Source of the DNA: Portulaca oleracea
Lineage: Eukaryota > Streptophyta > Magnoliopsida > Caryophyllales > Portulacaceae
Reading direction: 5' to 3'
Assembly (NCBI GenBank): GCA_029582165.1
Contig: CM055884.1
Coordinates: 18,197,037 to 18,261,036 of the forward strand
Length of the DNA stretch: 64,000 nt
The position numbers and the translations under genes were made by a program. Under the pieces are notes generated by a model. That model made no database searches. It was not told where the DNA came from and worked only from the letters and a program-made list of their open reading frames with translations. Positions 1 through 11,360 of this stretch are shown piece by piece (position 1 is the first letter of the stretch; each line of letters opens with the position of its first letter).

Positions 1-559
1 ATCTTTTATGTATATGTAATGAATCATTTTTGTTTTTCGATGTATTTTTATGTAATGTATTATTTCAACATTATCATGCATCTTTTCATGATGTATTTTT
101 TTTCATTACTTGATGCATCTTTTAGGGTATGTACTTTGCATGTTAACAATGGTACCTTATAACATTTGATAGAAATAAGTGCATATGAGAGAAAGACAGA
201 AGAGAGAAAGAGTATGTCCATTTGAGACATGGGAAAGGGAGAAAATTAAATGAGAGAACTGCATGTGCATAAAAGAGAAAATGTATTGGTCTATTTTAGC
301 CTTTGAATAGACAAAAAGAGATTAAAGAGATTAAAATGAGTGCGCAACAGAAAAAGTGAATTGTGTGGGTATGAGGAAACTCTGTCAGAAAAGAAAAAAA
401 ATTACTCAACAGTGAGATACTATAACAATATATTAGATATGGACGATGATATAAGAGGGTACTTTTATGATTGCTGTCAATAGTATCGGAATTATATTGC
501 AATAGATATATTTTGTTTACAATGTGATTTCGAGTTTGTTGTTCAAAATGCAACAAAAT
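1..559. other. AT-rich intergenic DNA, no gene seen
   Basis: No open frame with recognisable protein similarity was seen here on either strand. The first 150 bases are T-rich with repeated ATGCATCTTTT and ATGTATTTTT phrases. The 120-residue minus-strand frame covering 296-658 has low-complexity composition and no family signature, so I regard it as chance. Confidence 0.5.
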
Positions 560-890
560 ATTGTATTCCAGATAATACACAACTAAAATATGTGTATTAC
601 AAACCAAATGAAAATGATTAGAAAAACTAATCATTGTAACAATCATTTCACATTTCAATTATTTTTCAAAAAAATTTTGTGGGAAAAGGTTAAAAATTCC
701 AACCACTTTTGCTAAAATGGTTGAAAATTTTTCAAACCATTTTAGCAAAATTGGTTGGAATTTCCAACACTTTTTCCACATAATTTTTTTAAATAGTTGG
801 AATATGAAATGGTTGTTAAAATGGTTGGTTTTTCCAACCATTTTAAATTGGTTGGACAAAGTGGTTGTTAATACACATATTTTTAGTTGC
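560..890. repeat. Fold-back MITE-like element
   Basis: A near-complete palindrome of about 330 bp. The inner arms (666-725 and about 726-795) pair almost perfectly around the motif CCAACC/GGTTGG. The pairing continues outwards (AATATGTGTATTA near 586 against TAATACACATATT near 870). It has no coding capacity. Fold-back structure and size fit a MITE, but I could not define a target duplication, so the superfamily is open. The left arm carries CAATCA/GATTAG where the right arm has CAACCA/GGTTGG, so substitutions are unevenly spread between the arms. Confidence 0.6.
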
Positions 891-2490
891 GATAATGAAA
901 TTACATGGTTCTGTACACCTAATCAAAAAAGCCATTGGTAGAGATAAATTAATTTTGTGACAAGTAAGTCTTAATTTCTGTCAATTTTTTAGCAAAACTT
1001 TCAAGTGATTCAAATATAACGTGACACCTCACCTTGAAAACATATCAAAAAGGAAAATTAGATTATAATAATCTCTACTTTCAACTTTTGCATGACAATA
1101 ATTGTTACTTTGCTTTTATATTTTGGTGGTCCAAAAAATAAAAAATTGTATTCTAGCTAGTGGTACGAAATCTACCTCCACATTTCTTTTTTCATTCATG
1201 TCTCATATTGTTTTAATTTTTTTTTCTTTCCTACTCCTAGATAAGTTATAAATTAGTAAGCTACTAAAAGAATTTTAAAATTATTTTTTTGAGAATCGAG
1301 CAATTTTAATTTTTTTAAAGGAATAAAAGTGAAAAAATCGTAACAAAATGGTAAAAATAGGAAAAAATGGGACAAACGTTGTCAGTTTATTAAAATTCGT
1401 AGAGAAGTGTTGTGTTAAGTTTTGAATAAAATGTAAGTCAAAATCTATGATATTTAAGGTATACACTCAGTGGCGACCCATGTCTTGGAAGACTACAATT
1501 TTTTTTTTGAACCACAAGAATCCAAAAATAAAATAAGAAATATTGTCATACAAAAGCTGAAAGTAAAAATTATTAGAATTCAATTTTTGTGTTAAAAATG
1601 TCACAAAGTCCGAAAATGACCACCTATTGACCGTAAACTTTATTTCTTTTTTAATTTTCTAATTTCTTCAAAGGAGGTCAAGATATTTAGAAGGGAAAAA
1701 TTGGGAGGGGGGGGGGCTAATTTGTTTAATAAGAAAAAACAAACAAACTCCCACATTGATGTTTGTGGAAAATAAGACCAAGTGCAATAGAGAAATTCTT
1801 ATATTGGAACATGTGTAAAGTTCCCGGGTTTTGATATAAGGGGGAATAGAAATTTGGGAATTAGAAACTTGGAACAGTGCTACATTCACAATCTTCACCT
1901 TTTTTTTCCTATTTTTTCGGCTAGAAATCTGTGCAGGGGCCCCCACTCAATTAAAAAAAAACAAAACAAAAGAAATAATATAACCATTGCATTCCTCCAA
2001 CGGCTATCATCATTTGTTTTTGGAATATATATGTTGGCACTTGAACTCCAACAACTCTCATTTTCATCCTTCAAAAAATTAGTGTAATTAGTTGAAACTT
2101 TTTCATAATTTACAAATTTAATTATGTTTATAATTATATTTATGATTAGTCATATATGTAATTGTGTTTGTGAAGGATCTTGTGTGTATTCAAGAAGCAA
2201 AATAAGGTGAAGTGAATTGAATTGAAGTAATTCGTAAGTAATTGTTATTTTTGTTGTTCATAATTTAATTATAAATTTAAGTTTTATTGATAACATGTGA
2301 CTTTAATATAAAAATAGTTGATAAATATGTATAAATTAATTAAATTTGTAAATTAATTATTGATGTTGACATGTTAAAGTATATGTTTATGTTGACATTA
2401 TATGTTAATATTTAATTAATTGGTACGTTGTGGCTGTACGTATAGAAATTAATTTCCACTCAGACAAATATTTATAAAAGGAAGCAAAGT
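891..2490. other. AT-rich DNA, no gene seen
   Basis: No supported gene. There is a short G homopolymer near 1706-1713. Short open frames on both strands at 1668-2087 overlap each other and show no family motif. The right part may contain the outer sequence of the Harbinger-type element that follows, but its terminal inverted repeat was not located. Confidence 0.4.
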
Positions 2491-2730
2491 GTGCAAGCTT
2501 CGAACTCCATCACAGATATCATATCCACTCAAATGATAAAGTTGGACACTCAACTTTCAGAAAGAAATGAGTTGTTTGCTCGTTCAGTTAAACTCAAGGA
2601 GGAAAAGAAAATGGAGAAATCTAATCAATTGGACGACAAGATTCTCTTGATGGATATTAGTGGAATGTCGGAAGATGAAAAATAATATTGGATAAGTAGG
2701 AAGAATAAATCAAAGCCAAGTATTGCTAAC
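2491..2730 (+). pseudogene. PIF/Harbinger ORF1-like (Myb/NAM-associated) C-terminal remnant
   Basis: A 64-residue open frame rich in Lys and Glu ends in a segment reading ILLMDISGMSEDEK, a stop, then YWISRKN. This matches the usual C-terminal pattern of the DNA-binding ORF1 proteins of plant PIF/Harbinger elements (an acidic-basic coiled segment, then MDTS-M-like residues, then a tyrosine/tryptophan-containing motif). In those elements ORF1 is a SANT/Myb-type protein that helps the transposase bind the element ends and enter the nucleus. Only the tail is present. The SANT domain expected upstream is not readable and a stop splits the final motif, so it is broken. It lies about 450 bp upstream of the transposase remnant on the same strand, as expected for this superfamily. 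Assignment is by pattern recall, not alignment. Confidence 0.5.
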
Positions 2731-3186
2731 AACCCGACACTGATTAGTACTTATCTTCTATGTATCTAAGATTAGGCCTAGTTGTCGCATATATTAGTGT
2801 ATCCCACAATAGTGTAGCATCTTTCTAAATCTTAACCCGACACCAAGTATTGCTTTGTTTATGATGAATTTCGTTCTAAGTGTTATGAAATGAAAAAAGT
2901 AGTTATTGAAATATGACAAATATTATACCCATGTTGCTTTGTTTTTTATGATATGTTCTTCCCAATCAATTTTGAATTCTCACTTCGTGAATGTAAAATA
3001 TAGGCATCTTATGATGATGGATGATGATTTGTCCACGACCTCCTCGGATGATACTCTTCTCTTGTAAGAAATAATGGATGATGGTCTAGAGATAAAACAA
3101 AGAATGCTCCTCGTACAATTCTCTCAAGTTACACAAAGAATGGGCACTTGAACATCAACAAGTCCAAGAAAGAAGAAGAGGGTTAT

Positions 3187-4256
3187 TTGGAGAAATCGCG
3201 CAGAAGCCCACGATCGATTATACAAGGACTAGTTTGCAGCTGACTCAGTTTATAATAAAGGGCATTTTCGTCGCAGATTTAGAATAAGAAGACCCTTATT
3301 CTTTCGTATAGTTGAGGCACTTAATCGATACTCAGAATATTTCCAACTAAAGCATGATGCAACTGGTAGACGTGGGTTAATACCAATTCACTAATTATAA
3401 GTGCACTACATGCATGCGAATTATTGAATTATATATGGTGTAGTTGCTGATTGTGTGGATGAATATCTTAAGATCGGTGCAAGCACAGCTCTAGAGTGTC
3501 TCAAGAAGTTCTGCAGATCTATCATTGAAGTGTTTGGAGGAGAGTACTTAAGGAAACCATCTCAAGTAGATGTTGATCGCCTGTTGCAAGTGGGGGAAGC
3601 ATCAATTGCATGCACTGGGAATGGAAGAATTGTCCATCATCTTATAGGGCATAGTTTTAAAAAGGATTGTACAAGAGTCCCACGATTATTCTCAAAGCAG
3701 TTGTTTCATATGACACATGAATATGACATGCTTTCTTCGGAATGTCAGGCAACATGAATGGCATCAACGTCCTCCATCGTTCACCACTTTTCGACGATGT
3801 GTACAATGATCTGGTACCAAAATGCGAATATGTCGTGAATGGTAACAAATACACACTAGGTTGTTATTTGTCAGATGACATTTAACCCAAATGGGCTACA
3901 TTCGTGAAAATGATTCCAATGCCCTTGGGCCCAAAGGCAAAATTATATGTTAAACGTCAAGAGGTTGTTAGAAAAGATGTAGAGCGAGCATTTGGTGTAC
4001 TGCAAGCTCGCTTCACCATAGTTCATGGGCCAGCTCTATACATGATGAAGTAAGACATGGGCCTCATAATGAAGGCTTGCATTATCCTACACAATATGAT
4101 CGTAGAAGATGAACGAGACACGCATGGCCTTGCATTTGAATATGATAACGTTGATAATTCTGCATCGGTGCCTAATATCCGTCGTGAACATCATCCTTGC
4201 TATGATAATTACTTGAAACAAATAACAATTGTGCAAGATAAAGGGCTAGCTACATA
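3187..4256 (+). pseudogene. PIF/Harbinger (HARBI1-like) transposase, decayed
   Basis: Remnant of a DDE-type transposase of the PIF/Harbinger superfamily (DDE_Tnp_4 fold). Segments appear in the right order in shifting frames. There is an N-terminal region with HFRRRFRIRRPLFFRIVEAL and then DATGRRGL (about 3240-3380). DEYLKIGASTALECLKKF follows (about 3457-3512), then HWEWKNCPSSYRA (about 3615), YKSPTIILKAVVSYD (about 3668), FFGMSGN and INVLHRSPLFDDVYNDL (about 3733-3810). Next comes KWATFVKMIPMPLGPKAK (about 3892-3945), then a C-terminal part with RKDVERAFGVLQARF and KACIILHNMIVEDERD (about 3970-4110). The usual Asp of the SIDCMHW block is lost by frameshift. Two Trp codons of the usual LWIWHAFFG block read TGA, and at least two further stops break the frame (after YLSDDI and after ALYMMK). 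It cannot encode an active enzyme. Confidence 0.85.
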
Positions 4257-5356
4257 AGCATTTATATATTACATTATTAACGTTATCATATTATAAATTA
4301 TATCGGTGCCTAATATGTTTTTAATTTTATGTAGGTGTGAGTACTATTATAAATGATTGCATTATTTTTAATTTCATATTACATATCATTTTCAAAATAG
4401 ATCATATTTTAAAAAATAATAACTACACATTTTTAAATATTTATCATTACTAATTATCAAACAGAACATAAAAAATACAAACATAATAAGTTAGTAATTA
4501 AGATAAATGGATTCCACAAATAAATATTTTAATATGAAAAGTAGGAATGAGTTCGTTGTAAAACAAATGAAATGAAGTTCCAAAAAATAGCAATGATGGA
4601 TGATATAGAAGGGTAACCACCGGTTTCATTCCAAAAACAAGATCACCAATGCATTTCTAAGAGGAAGGATTTCAATGACTTCTAACAATTATATCTGCCA
4701 TCTGGTGCCATCTTTATTACCAGGACTGGGATCTATCGTTGCCTCTTGAGAACTTTCCCAACCTCAAGGTAACTACCAATCTCCACCATGAGCGGATTCA
4801 CTACCAAATATCTCAGTGCAACTACCATGTGTAAAAGAAAAAAAAAATGATGACGTGCATTCCCTCCCTCCCCCAATTAGAGATGGTTGGAGAAGAAGTA
4901 GATGAAGGATGAAAGCAGGATGCAAGTAATCTATATTTGTTCACTTTTCAGTTGAAATTAGAATTTAGATTTCTATTTTCATTTTGTTCCTTCTAAATAT
5001 TCTGATTCCCTCAAACTTTTTACAAAAAAATTACAGTTTACAGTCAGTAGCAGATTATTTTCTAAATTTGTGACATTTTATTTTTATATAGTATTTTCAA
5101 AGTTAAGTGATGCATTGGACTCACATAAAAATTTGTATTGAAGCTTAAAAACTAACAATAACTGAAGACTTATGTGCCCCATAATTAATTTAGGTATATG
5201 AATCCTCTCCCTCCTCCGATAAGAAATATTGAAAAAACAGAAAAAGGCTCCAAAATGATAGAAAGTTGAGAGCAGCTCTTGGGTATACCGTATACATCTG
5301 GGTCTCAATCACAAGCATCCACCGTACCATGCATGTAGGACACACAAACGTAGACA
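4257..5356. other. Intergenic DNA, no gene seen
   Basis: AT-rich sequence without recognisable coding or RNA features. It may include the right end of the Harbinger-type element. It ends at the ATATA target duplication of the next LTR element. Confidence 0.4.
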
Positions 5357-5361
5357 ATATA

Positions 5362-5955
5362 TGTTAGGTTTTAGGTTATCTATTTCCTAAACAGATACAG
5401 ATTAATTGGCGAAATATTTATAACGGTTATAAACAATTAATCAAAAACAACTGCAGAGGCTTTAGTAATTATACCTGATCGCTAATTCCGGCTGAAGAAG
5501 AGGTTGACCTTCCAGATTCCAATGCTGAAACCCTCTACTGAAAAATCCACGCAGCACTCCGGGAACCTGATTGCTAGATCGACCCGATCGAGACGAATCT
5601 CAATCTAAGATGTATGTGAGATTGTTTCGGGAAACAGAGAATGTTTCCTTAACCAAGAACTGCAAACTAAAAGAGAGAGGAACTTATGAAATCACCCTGG
5701 TATATCTCTCTAAAAGTCTTAGGCAATTGGTGTTGAATAATCTCTCACATAGACCCCTTTATATAGTGTTTAGATAGCCTAGGGAGAAGGCACAAAACCC
5801 TAAAGGGCTGACTTAACGCAACGGCGGATTTCTCAGGCCCAACACGGTCCATGTTGAATCAACACGGTCTGTGTTGGTCTCGAGAAAGTCCATTAACTCA
5901 GGATTCAGGAATTTTGAGTGGTGAGAGCTCCTATGACAATTCCCAACTTAAAGAG
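5362..5955 (-). repeat. Copia 3' LTR (left copy, shortened)
   Basis: Starts TGTTAGGTTTTAGG and matches the right LTR base for base over long stretches (for example CTGCAGAGGCTTTAGTAATTA in the left copy against ATGCAGAGGCTTTAGTAATTA in the right). Similarity stops after the shared TCCCAACTT at about 5950. The right copy continues for about 200 more bases, so the inner end of this LTR is either deleted or rearranged. Purine-rich GTGGGAG lies just inside on the minus strand, as expected of a Copia polypurine tract. Minus-strand TATATAAAGG is present near 5757-5766. Confidence 0.75.
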
Positions 5956-7039
5956 CTCCCACTGGGAGTCAATTCGGTAGTTGTTCTCAACAATACCCAT
6001 GTGGTTGATTATGATGTCATCACATCATTATAATCACGAAACTTATTCATCACCTCAATCCTACATGCTAATTGTGTCAATATTATCACTATTTCTACGT
6101 GATAATACAATTAGGAACTAGGTCGACTGTCGTCTAAGACTAGAATTATCAAGTTCACTAATGGGGTTTCAGAAATCGAACCTCATCCAATTTCCCATTT
6201 TGAATTCGCCAACCTTTTTGGACATTTACATAATTCTAAACCACAATTAATGTAAATCTTGGAATCTTATTCTTAATGATGAATCAACAATGTCAAAAAT
6301 TTCATGAACAATTCATGTAAACTTGACTTGTTAATATTCCGGAATGTGTTCAATACATATTTCCCATGCATGACTATCATGCTATAACTACAACAGGGTT
6401 TAGTATATAATACTTGCAATGAACCTCGCACATATACCATCTCACTAATGACCTTTCATTCAGGAAGATATTTCTAGAACTCATGTTTGGATTCACTGTG
6501 AGCTTCAGTTCCTTTGCTTGAGTGATGGCTTCTATCAACAAGGCTCCATTTCTCTCGCAAGGCTAGAAACATCACCCAGTTCTGAAACGAACTTCACAAT
6601 CCTAACAATTTCTGCCACGACTTCTAAAGTTGTGCCAAGCTTGTCTTATTTGTAGAATTAAATGCATGTCATGTTAGGAACTTCTTCCTGCTCACCTCAA
6701 TACAACTCAAACAGATCACATAATATTCTTTGACCTTTTAGATAATTATATTTCTCTGTCATAAGTGTAGCATCAATGCAACTCTTCACACTTACTTTTA
6801 TCAACCACTTTAGACTTAGGACACATCCTTAGTTTTGCTTATACATATACACAATATATATGTTATGTTGGGCTTTGAACATCTCGTGGCATGCATTAAT
6901 CTCACGCCAGAAGCGTGAGCTATATGTCTCATCCCTTTTAGATCCTCTGATTGTTTTGAGACAATCAGATTCCCTGAGGATGTGCTATGATTTATGGAAA
7001 TTAGTCCATTCTCGAAGTGGGCTGAACTTATTCAACACC
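5956..7039 (-). other. Copia interior, 3' part, unreadable
   Basis: Interior sequence of the Copia structure between the left LTR and the first recognisable pol remnant. By position it should correspond to the RNase H end of pol and the 3' untranslated part. I could not read conserved motifs reliably in any frame, and no other gene was seen. Confidence 0.4.
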
Positions 7040-8518
7040 TAGTCAACTTTGATTCAAACAATCAAAATCTTTAATCTATCATTATAGATCTTGTCTCCAA
7101 GAAAATTTTTAGCCCCACCAATCCTTCACCTTGAAAATTATTCCCAAGTCAACCTCAGTAGACGCAACATGGGAATCTTCCTCTCTGTAGGCAGTATGTC
7201 AATCACATACTATATTAGAAAACGCATTGCTCCCACTGAACTTCTTGTAAACACAATATTGTCTTTGACACTTCCCAGTATATTAAACTTTTGATATCCT
7301 GGTCAAGAAGGTCAATGATTCCAACTCCTAGAAGTTTCCTTAAGACCACAGATGGTCTCTTGAAGTTTACAAGTATTCCAACAAAAGACCATTCAGTTGT
7401 GTCAAGTACACACCTTTCTTCCAAATCTGATTTTGAAGTCAGTCTTGATGCCTTAATGAACCCATGTTTTGCCTTAAAACCCTCCTATGCCTGATGGCTC
7501 ACACCTTCAGACAAATCAACTGAGTTCTAAACTTGGTTGCATACATGGAGTCCATTTTAGACATCATGGAATCTTGATTTGCTAAAGCTTCTTTGATGTA
7601 GGTAGACTCGTTACTTTCTAAAAGTAATATCTCATGCTCATCCATAAAAGATCGATATCTTTGTGGCTGACGGAGTTGTTCACCTGACCTTGCTTGGAGT
7701 ATTGTTCATGGCACCTCCTCCTCAACGTTTTGAGGAGCTTCTACTACCTCAAATTAGGATCAAGTAAAGGAGTTTTAGGTGATGATTATAGTGTTTTGTG
7801 TCTCTTGAACTTCGGCAAGTTCAAAAACTCTCCCACTCTTTCTATTAGAGAATAACATATTCTCTACTAAGAAAAAAGTATTTTGAGACACAAATACTTT
7901 CCTCTACAACAGTTTTTAGAAGTGATACTCCTTTGTTTCAGAAAATGGTTCAAGAACCTCTCTTCTCCATATCATATATGGTGTCTTCTCTAGTGCTTCA
8001 GATAATCTTTATTTAGTAATTAGAGCTATGATTAACTGCGTATATCCCCAAAAGGTAACCGGCAATGTTGACTAAACCATTATTGATCGTACCATATCTA
8101 ATAAGGTGTGATTTCTCTTCTAGATACGTCATTGAGATGGCGTATTCCTAGAGGAGAGAGTTATGAAACAATTCCACATTCTCTAGAATGGTCAGTGAAA
8201 TTATGGCTCAAATACTCATCTCCTCAACCTTATTGAAGGGTTTTGATTTTCTTGCCAAGTTGGTTTTGTATTTCACTTTGAAAATCTTTGAACATTTCAA
8301 AGGATTTGAACTTGTGGCGTATTAAGTAGATATGCCCATATCTACTAAAATTGAAACTGAAAATGATGAAATAGTACAGTAAACCTTCTTCTAGCACTAG
8401 TTTTCATAGGCTCACATACATCAATATGTTTGCATCCTACTAAGTCATTAGCTTATTCACCAATTCCAATAAGAGGTGATTTTAGTCATCTTACCCATCA
8501 GACATGCTTTACAAACAT
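7040..8518 (-). pseudogene. Copia pol remnant: integrase and start of reverse transcriptase
   Basis: Read on the minus strand from 8518 downwards. CKACLMGKMTK (about 8510-8475) and a broken GERAND/HIDVCEPMKTSARRRF stretch (about 8460-8385) correspond to the start of a Copia integrase, which joins element DNA to the host genome. Near 8080-8180 the pattern of LTPPGTPQLNG and MVRSMM-S-LPVTFWGYT is recognisable with substitutions and a stop (integrase core end). Near 7560-7680 RQPQRYRSFMDEHEILLLES and a following EALANQDS-M--MDSMY match the linker and start of Copia reverse transcriptase. Multiple stops and frameshifts make it inactive. The break at 8518 coincides with the start of plastid DNA. 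Confidence 0.7.
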
Positions 8519-9004
8519 AGGTGGTGCATGGCTGTCGTCAGCTCGTGCCGTAAGGTGTTGGTTTAAGTCCCGCAACGAGCGCAACCCTCGTGTTTAGTTG
8601 CCAACGTTGAGTTTGGAACCCTGAACAGACTGCCAGTGATAAGCCGGAGGAAGGTGAGGATGACGTCAAGTCATCATGCCTCTTATGCCCTGGGCGACAC
8701 ACGTGCTACAATGGCCGGGACAAAGGGTCGCGATCCCGCGAGGGTGAGCTAACCCCAAAAACCCGTCCTCAGTTCGGATTGCAGGCTGCAACTCGCCTGC
8801 ATGAAGCCGGAATCGCTAATGTCGCCACGACCATACGGCGGTGAATTCGCTCGGCCTTGTACACACCGCCCGTCACACTATGGAGCCGCCATGCCCGAAG
8901 TCATTACCTTAACCACAAGGAGGGGATGCCAAGGCGTGGCTAGTGATCGGAGTGAAGTCGTAATAACGTAGCCGTCATCGAAGGTGCGGGCCGATCACCT
9001 CCTT
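8519..9004 (+). rRNA. rrn16: Chloroplast 16S rRNA, 3' third (pseudogene in nuclear insert)
   Basis: Begins with GTGGTGCATGGCTGTCGTCA and runs through GCAACGAGCGCAACCC, the universal TGTACACACCGCCCGTCAC stretch near 8858-8876, and the anti-Shine-Dalgarno end ATCACCTCCTTT (about 8994-9005). The first two thirds of the gene are absent, and several positions deviate from the conserved plastid sequence (for example around 8823-8850 and GGGCCGATCACC near the end). It is non-functional here. Plastid and not mitochondrial origin is supported by the following spacer and by the plastid genes next to it. Confidence 0.9.
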
Positions 9005-9198
9005 TTCAGGGAGAGCTAATGCTTGTTGGGTATTTTGGTTTGACACTGCTTCACACCCAAAAAGAAGATGGCAACGTCTGACTTAAACTTGGAGATGGAA
9101 TTCTTCTTTCGTTTCTCGGCGATGAAGTAAGACCAAGCTCATGGGCTTATTATCCTAGGTCGGAACAAGTTGATAGGATCCCTTTTTTCGCCCCCATG
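9005..9198 (+). other. Plastid 16S-trnI spacer fragment
   Basis: Continues directly from the rRNA end (TTTCAGGGAGAGCTAATGCT onwards) as in chloroplast rRNA operons, up to about 9198, where sequence of clpP-intron type begins. trnI itself is not present. Confidence 0.7.
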
Positions 9199-9874
9199 AA
9201 AATTTGGAGCGTGAAATGCAATTATATCCATTTTTTGGTTTAAGGGGGATTGAGATTAATATTATCAATTAGAATAACTTATGGTTGGCTTGGTTGAACC
9301 AATAAAATGAAGTATCCAAGCTCCGTTTATAAAAATCCCAATTGGTAATATAGTGAAGATTACTACTTGTCTTATATATTTTATTTACTTTAACTTTTAA
9401 CTGTTTTGATTTGAAATTAGAAATAGAATCAGAATGATTTCAATCTTAATCACTCGAATAAAGTAATGAATATGTTGAATAGTGAATTTGACGAAAGAAA
9501 GGATATCAAATGAATAAAAAGGTTTAAACACATTAAAAAAAAACAGGTGGTATTGGAAGTATTTGTGCTATATGTGCAAATCGAAATTGGGCAGATCTTT
9601 ACCCGGAGTAGAGCATAAACCTATAAAAGTTTAAAAGACCCATTCAAGAATAAGAAAATGCCATCGTGATTTAGATTAGATCTCGATGAAAGGATACATC
9701 AACGAAAAGTGACTTCGATAAATTTAGTAAATTCTATTTGAATTTTCTATTTTAAATAGATTTATTATATTATAGTTTTATAGTTATATTGGGAATTATT
9801 CTAATTGATAATATTAATCTCAATCCCCCTAAAACCAAAAAATGGATATAATTGCATTTCACGCTCCAAATTTT
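9199..9874. repeat. 77-bp inverted repeat of clpP-intron sequence flanking 522 bp
   Basis: 9199-9275 (starting AAAATTTGGAGCGTGAAATG) is the reverse complement of 9798-9874 with about one mismatch. The right arm lies in minus-strand clpP intron 1, about 100 bp from exon 1. The left arm is an extra inverted copy placed at the junction with the rRNA fragment. The 522 bp between them look plastid-like in composition, but I could not assign them to a gene. Confidence 0.8.
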
Positions 9875-9975
9875 TGATGATTAAATCAATCTTTCTTGGG
9901 CGAAAGCGAGGATATCTCAATTAGGAGAGAGAATGGGGGAATTCCATATGACCCAATATATCTGACAAGTCGCAC

Positions 9976-10046
9976 TATACGTCAACCCAAGATGCATCTT
10001 CCTCCCCAGGACTTCGAAAGGGAACTTTTGGAACACCAATAGGCAT
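9976..10046 (-). pseudogene. clpP: clpP exon 1 (plastid, in nuclear insert)
   Basis: Minus strand from the ATG at 10046-10044 encodes [20 protein letters not shown] followed by VDV, then an intron start GTGCGACTTG. The length of 71 bp equals the usual clpP exon 1. In chloroplasts ClpP is the proteolytic subunit of the stromal Clp protease. Here only exon 1 and part of intron 1 are present, so nothing can be made. Its divergent arrangement with psbB (start at 10483) is the normal plastid gene order. Confidence 0.9.
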
Positions 10047-10482
10047 TAAATGAAAGAAAACATTTAAGTACTATATTTCACTTTGATGTGGAAATGTAAT
10101 AATAGGGTTATTGTCTTCATAAGATCAACTATCCTATTTTCTTTGTAAATTAGAAAAATTTAGCTGCTCTAATAAAATAAAAAAGACAGAATAAAGAAAA
10201 TTAAATTATTAAGAATATTGCCATCCTATAATGAACAAGTGTGAAAGCATTCACTGATCGAAGATGGTCTCAACTCCCCATTGTGATTGCTACTTATCGG
10301 GTATAGAATAGATTTGTTTCTCTTTGTTCCTACAAACAAAATTGTTCCAACAGAATAGAACAAACATTAACCCTTGTTCCGAGATAATCCATTGAACAAA
10401 AGGGGTCCATTGCATAGTCATAGTCTTTTCCAATGCAATAAAGTTACATAGTGTCATTTATCTATGATAAAAGGGTATTTCC

Positions 10483-11355
10483 ATGGGTTTGCCTTGGTAT
10501 CGTGTTCATACCGTCATATTGAATGATCCCGCCTTAATTTCATCCATATAATGCATGCAAATTTAGTTGCTGGTCACGGCTCGATGGCTCTATATGAATT
10601 AGCGCTTTTGATCCCTCTGATCCCTTTCTTGATCCAATGTGAGACAGGTATGTTTGTTATACCTTTCATGACTCGCTTAGGAATAACTAATTCATGGGGC
10701 GGTTGGAGTATTACGGGGACTATAACGGACCGTATTTGGAGTTACGAAGGTGTGGCCGAGCGCATATTGTGTTTTCGGCTTGTGCTTTTGGCAGCTATTT
10801 GGCATTGGGTGTATTGGGATCTAGAAATTTTTAGTGATGAACGTACAGGAAAACCTTCTTTGGATATGCCTAAAATTTTTGGAATTCATTTATTTCTTTC
10901 CGGGGTGGCTTGTTTTGGTTTTGGCGCATTTCATGTAACAGGCTTGTATGGTCCTGGAATATGGGTGTCCGATCCTTATGGACTAATTGGAAAAGTACAA
11001 CCTGTAAGTCCAGCATGGGGCGTAGAAGGTTTTGATCCTTTTGTTCCAGGAGGAATAGCCTCTCATCATATTGCAGCAGGGACATTGGGCATATTAGCAG
11101 GTCTATTCCATCTTAGTGTCCGTCCACCTCAACATCTATACAAAGGATTATGTATGGGCAATATTGAAACTGTTCTTTCTAGTAGTATCGTTTCTGTCTT
11201 TTTTGCAGCTTTTGTTGTTGCCGGAACGATGTGGTATGGTTCAGCAACTACCCCAATCAAATTATTTGGTCCCACTCGTTATCAATAGGATCAGGGATAC
11301 TTTCAGCAAGAAATATATCGAAGAGTGAGTGCTGAGCTAGCCGAAAATCAAAGTT
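10483..11355 (+). pseudogene. psbB: psbB (photosystem II CP47), truncated and broken
   Basis: Matches the N-terminal 290 or so residues of the 508-residue CP47 chlorophyll-binding core antenna of photosystem II. The start MGLPWYRVHT (10483) is followed by a small deletion that shifts the frame. The main open frame 10551-11288 contains [72 protein letters not shown] and LFGPTRYQ. The next Trp codon is TAG (11286-11288), after which DQGYFQQEIYRRVSA and LAENQS continue the match to about 11355. Several conserved residues are changed or lost (for example the region between ALYELA and MFVIPFMT). The C-terminal 40 percent is missing. Confidence 0.95.
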
Positions 11356-11360
11356 AACTT

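Larger units (their letters stand above)
2491..4256 (+). mobile_element. PIF/Harbinger DNA transposon remnant
   Basis: Groups the ORF1-like tail and the transposase remnant, which lie in the same orientation as in intact PIF/Harbinger elements. Terminal inverted repeats and the 3-bp TWA target duplication were not identified, so the outer limits are unknown and the listed interval covers only the recognisable coding relics. Confidence 0.65.
8519..11360. other. Nuclear insert of chloroplast DNA (NUPT), chimeric
   Basis: Contains the last third of plastid 16S rRNA and the following spacer, a copy of part of clpP intron 1, clpP exon 1 on the minus strand, the clpP-psbB spacer and about 290 codons of psbB on the plus strand. 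The rRNA end and clpP/psbB are far apart in land-plant chloroplast genomes, so at least two plastid fragments were joined. Substitutions, small deletions and stops in psbB show it is a nuclear relic and not a chloroplast contig. It is flanked on both sides by Copia pol sequence on the minus strand. The right edge is placed where similarity to psbB ends and is approximate. Confidence 0.9.

Noticed and set aside
10551..11288. A 245-residue open frame that looks like a functional psbB
   Set aside because: It lacks an in-frame start, has internal losses of conserved residues, ends at a Trp-to-stop change and lacks the C-terminal part. Flanking DNA is nuclear Copia sequence.
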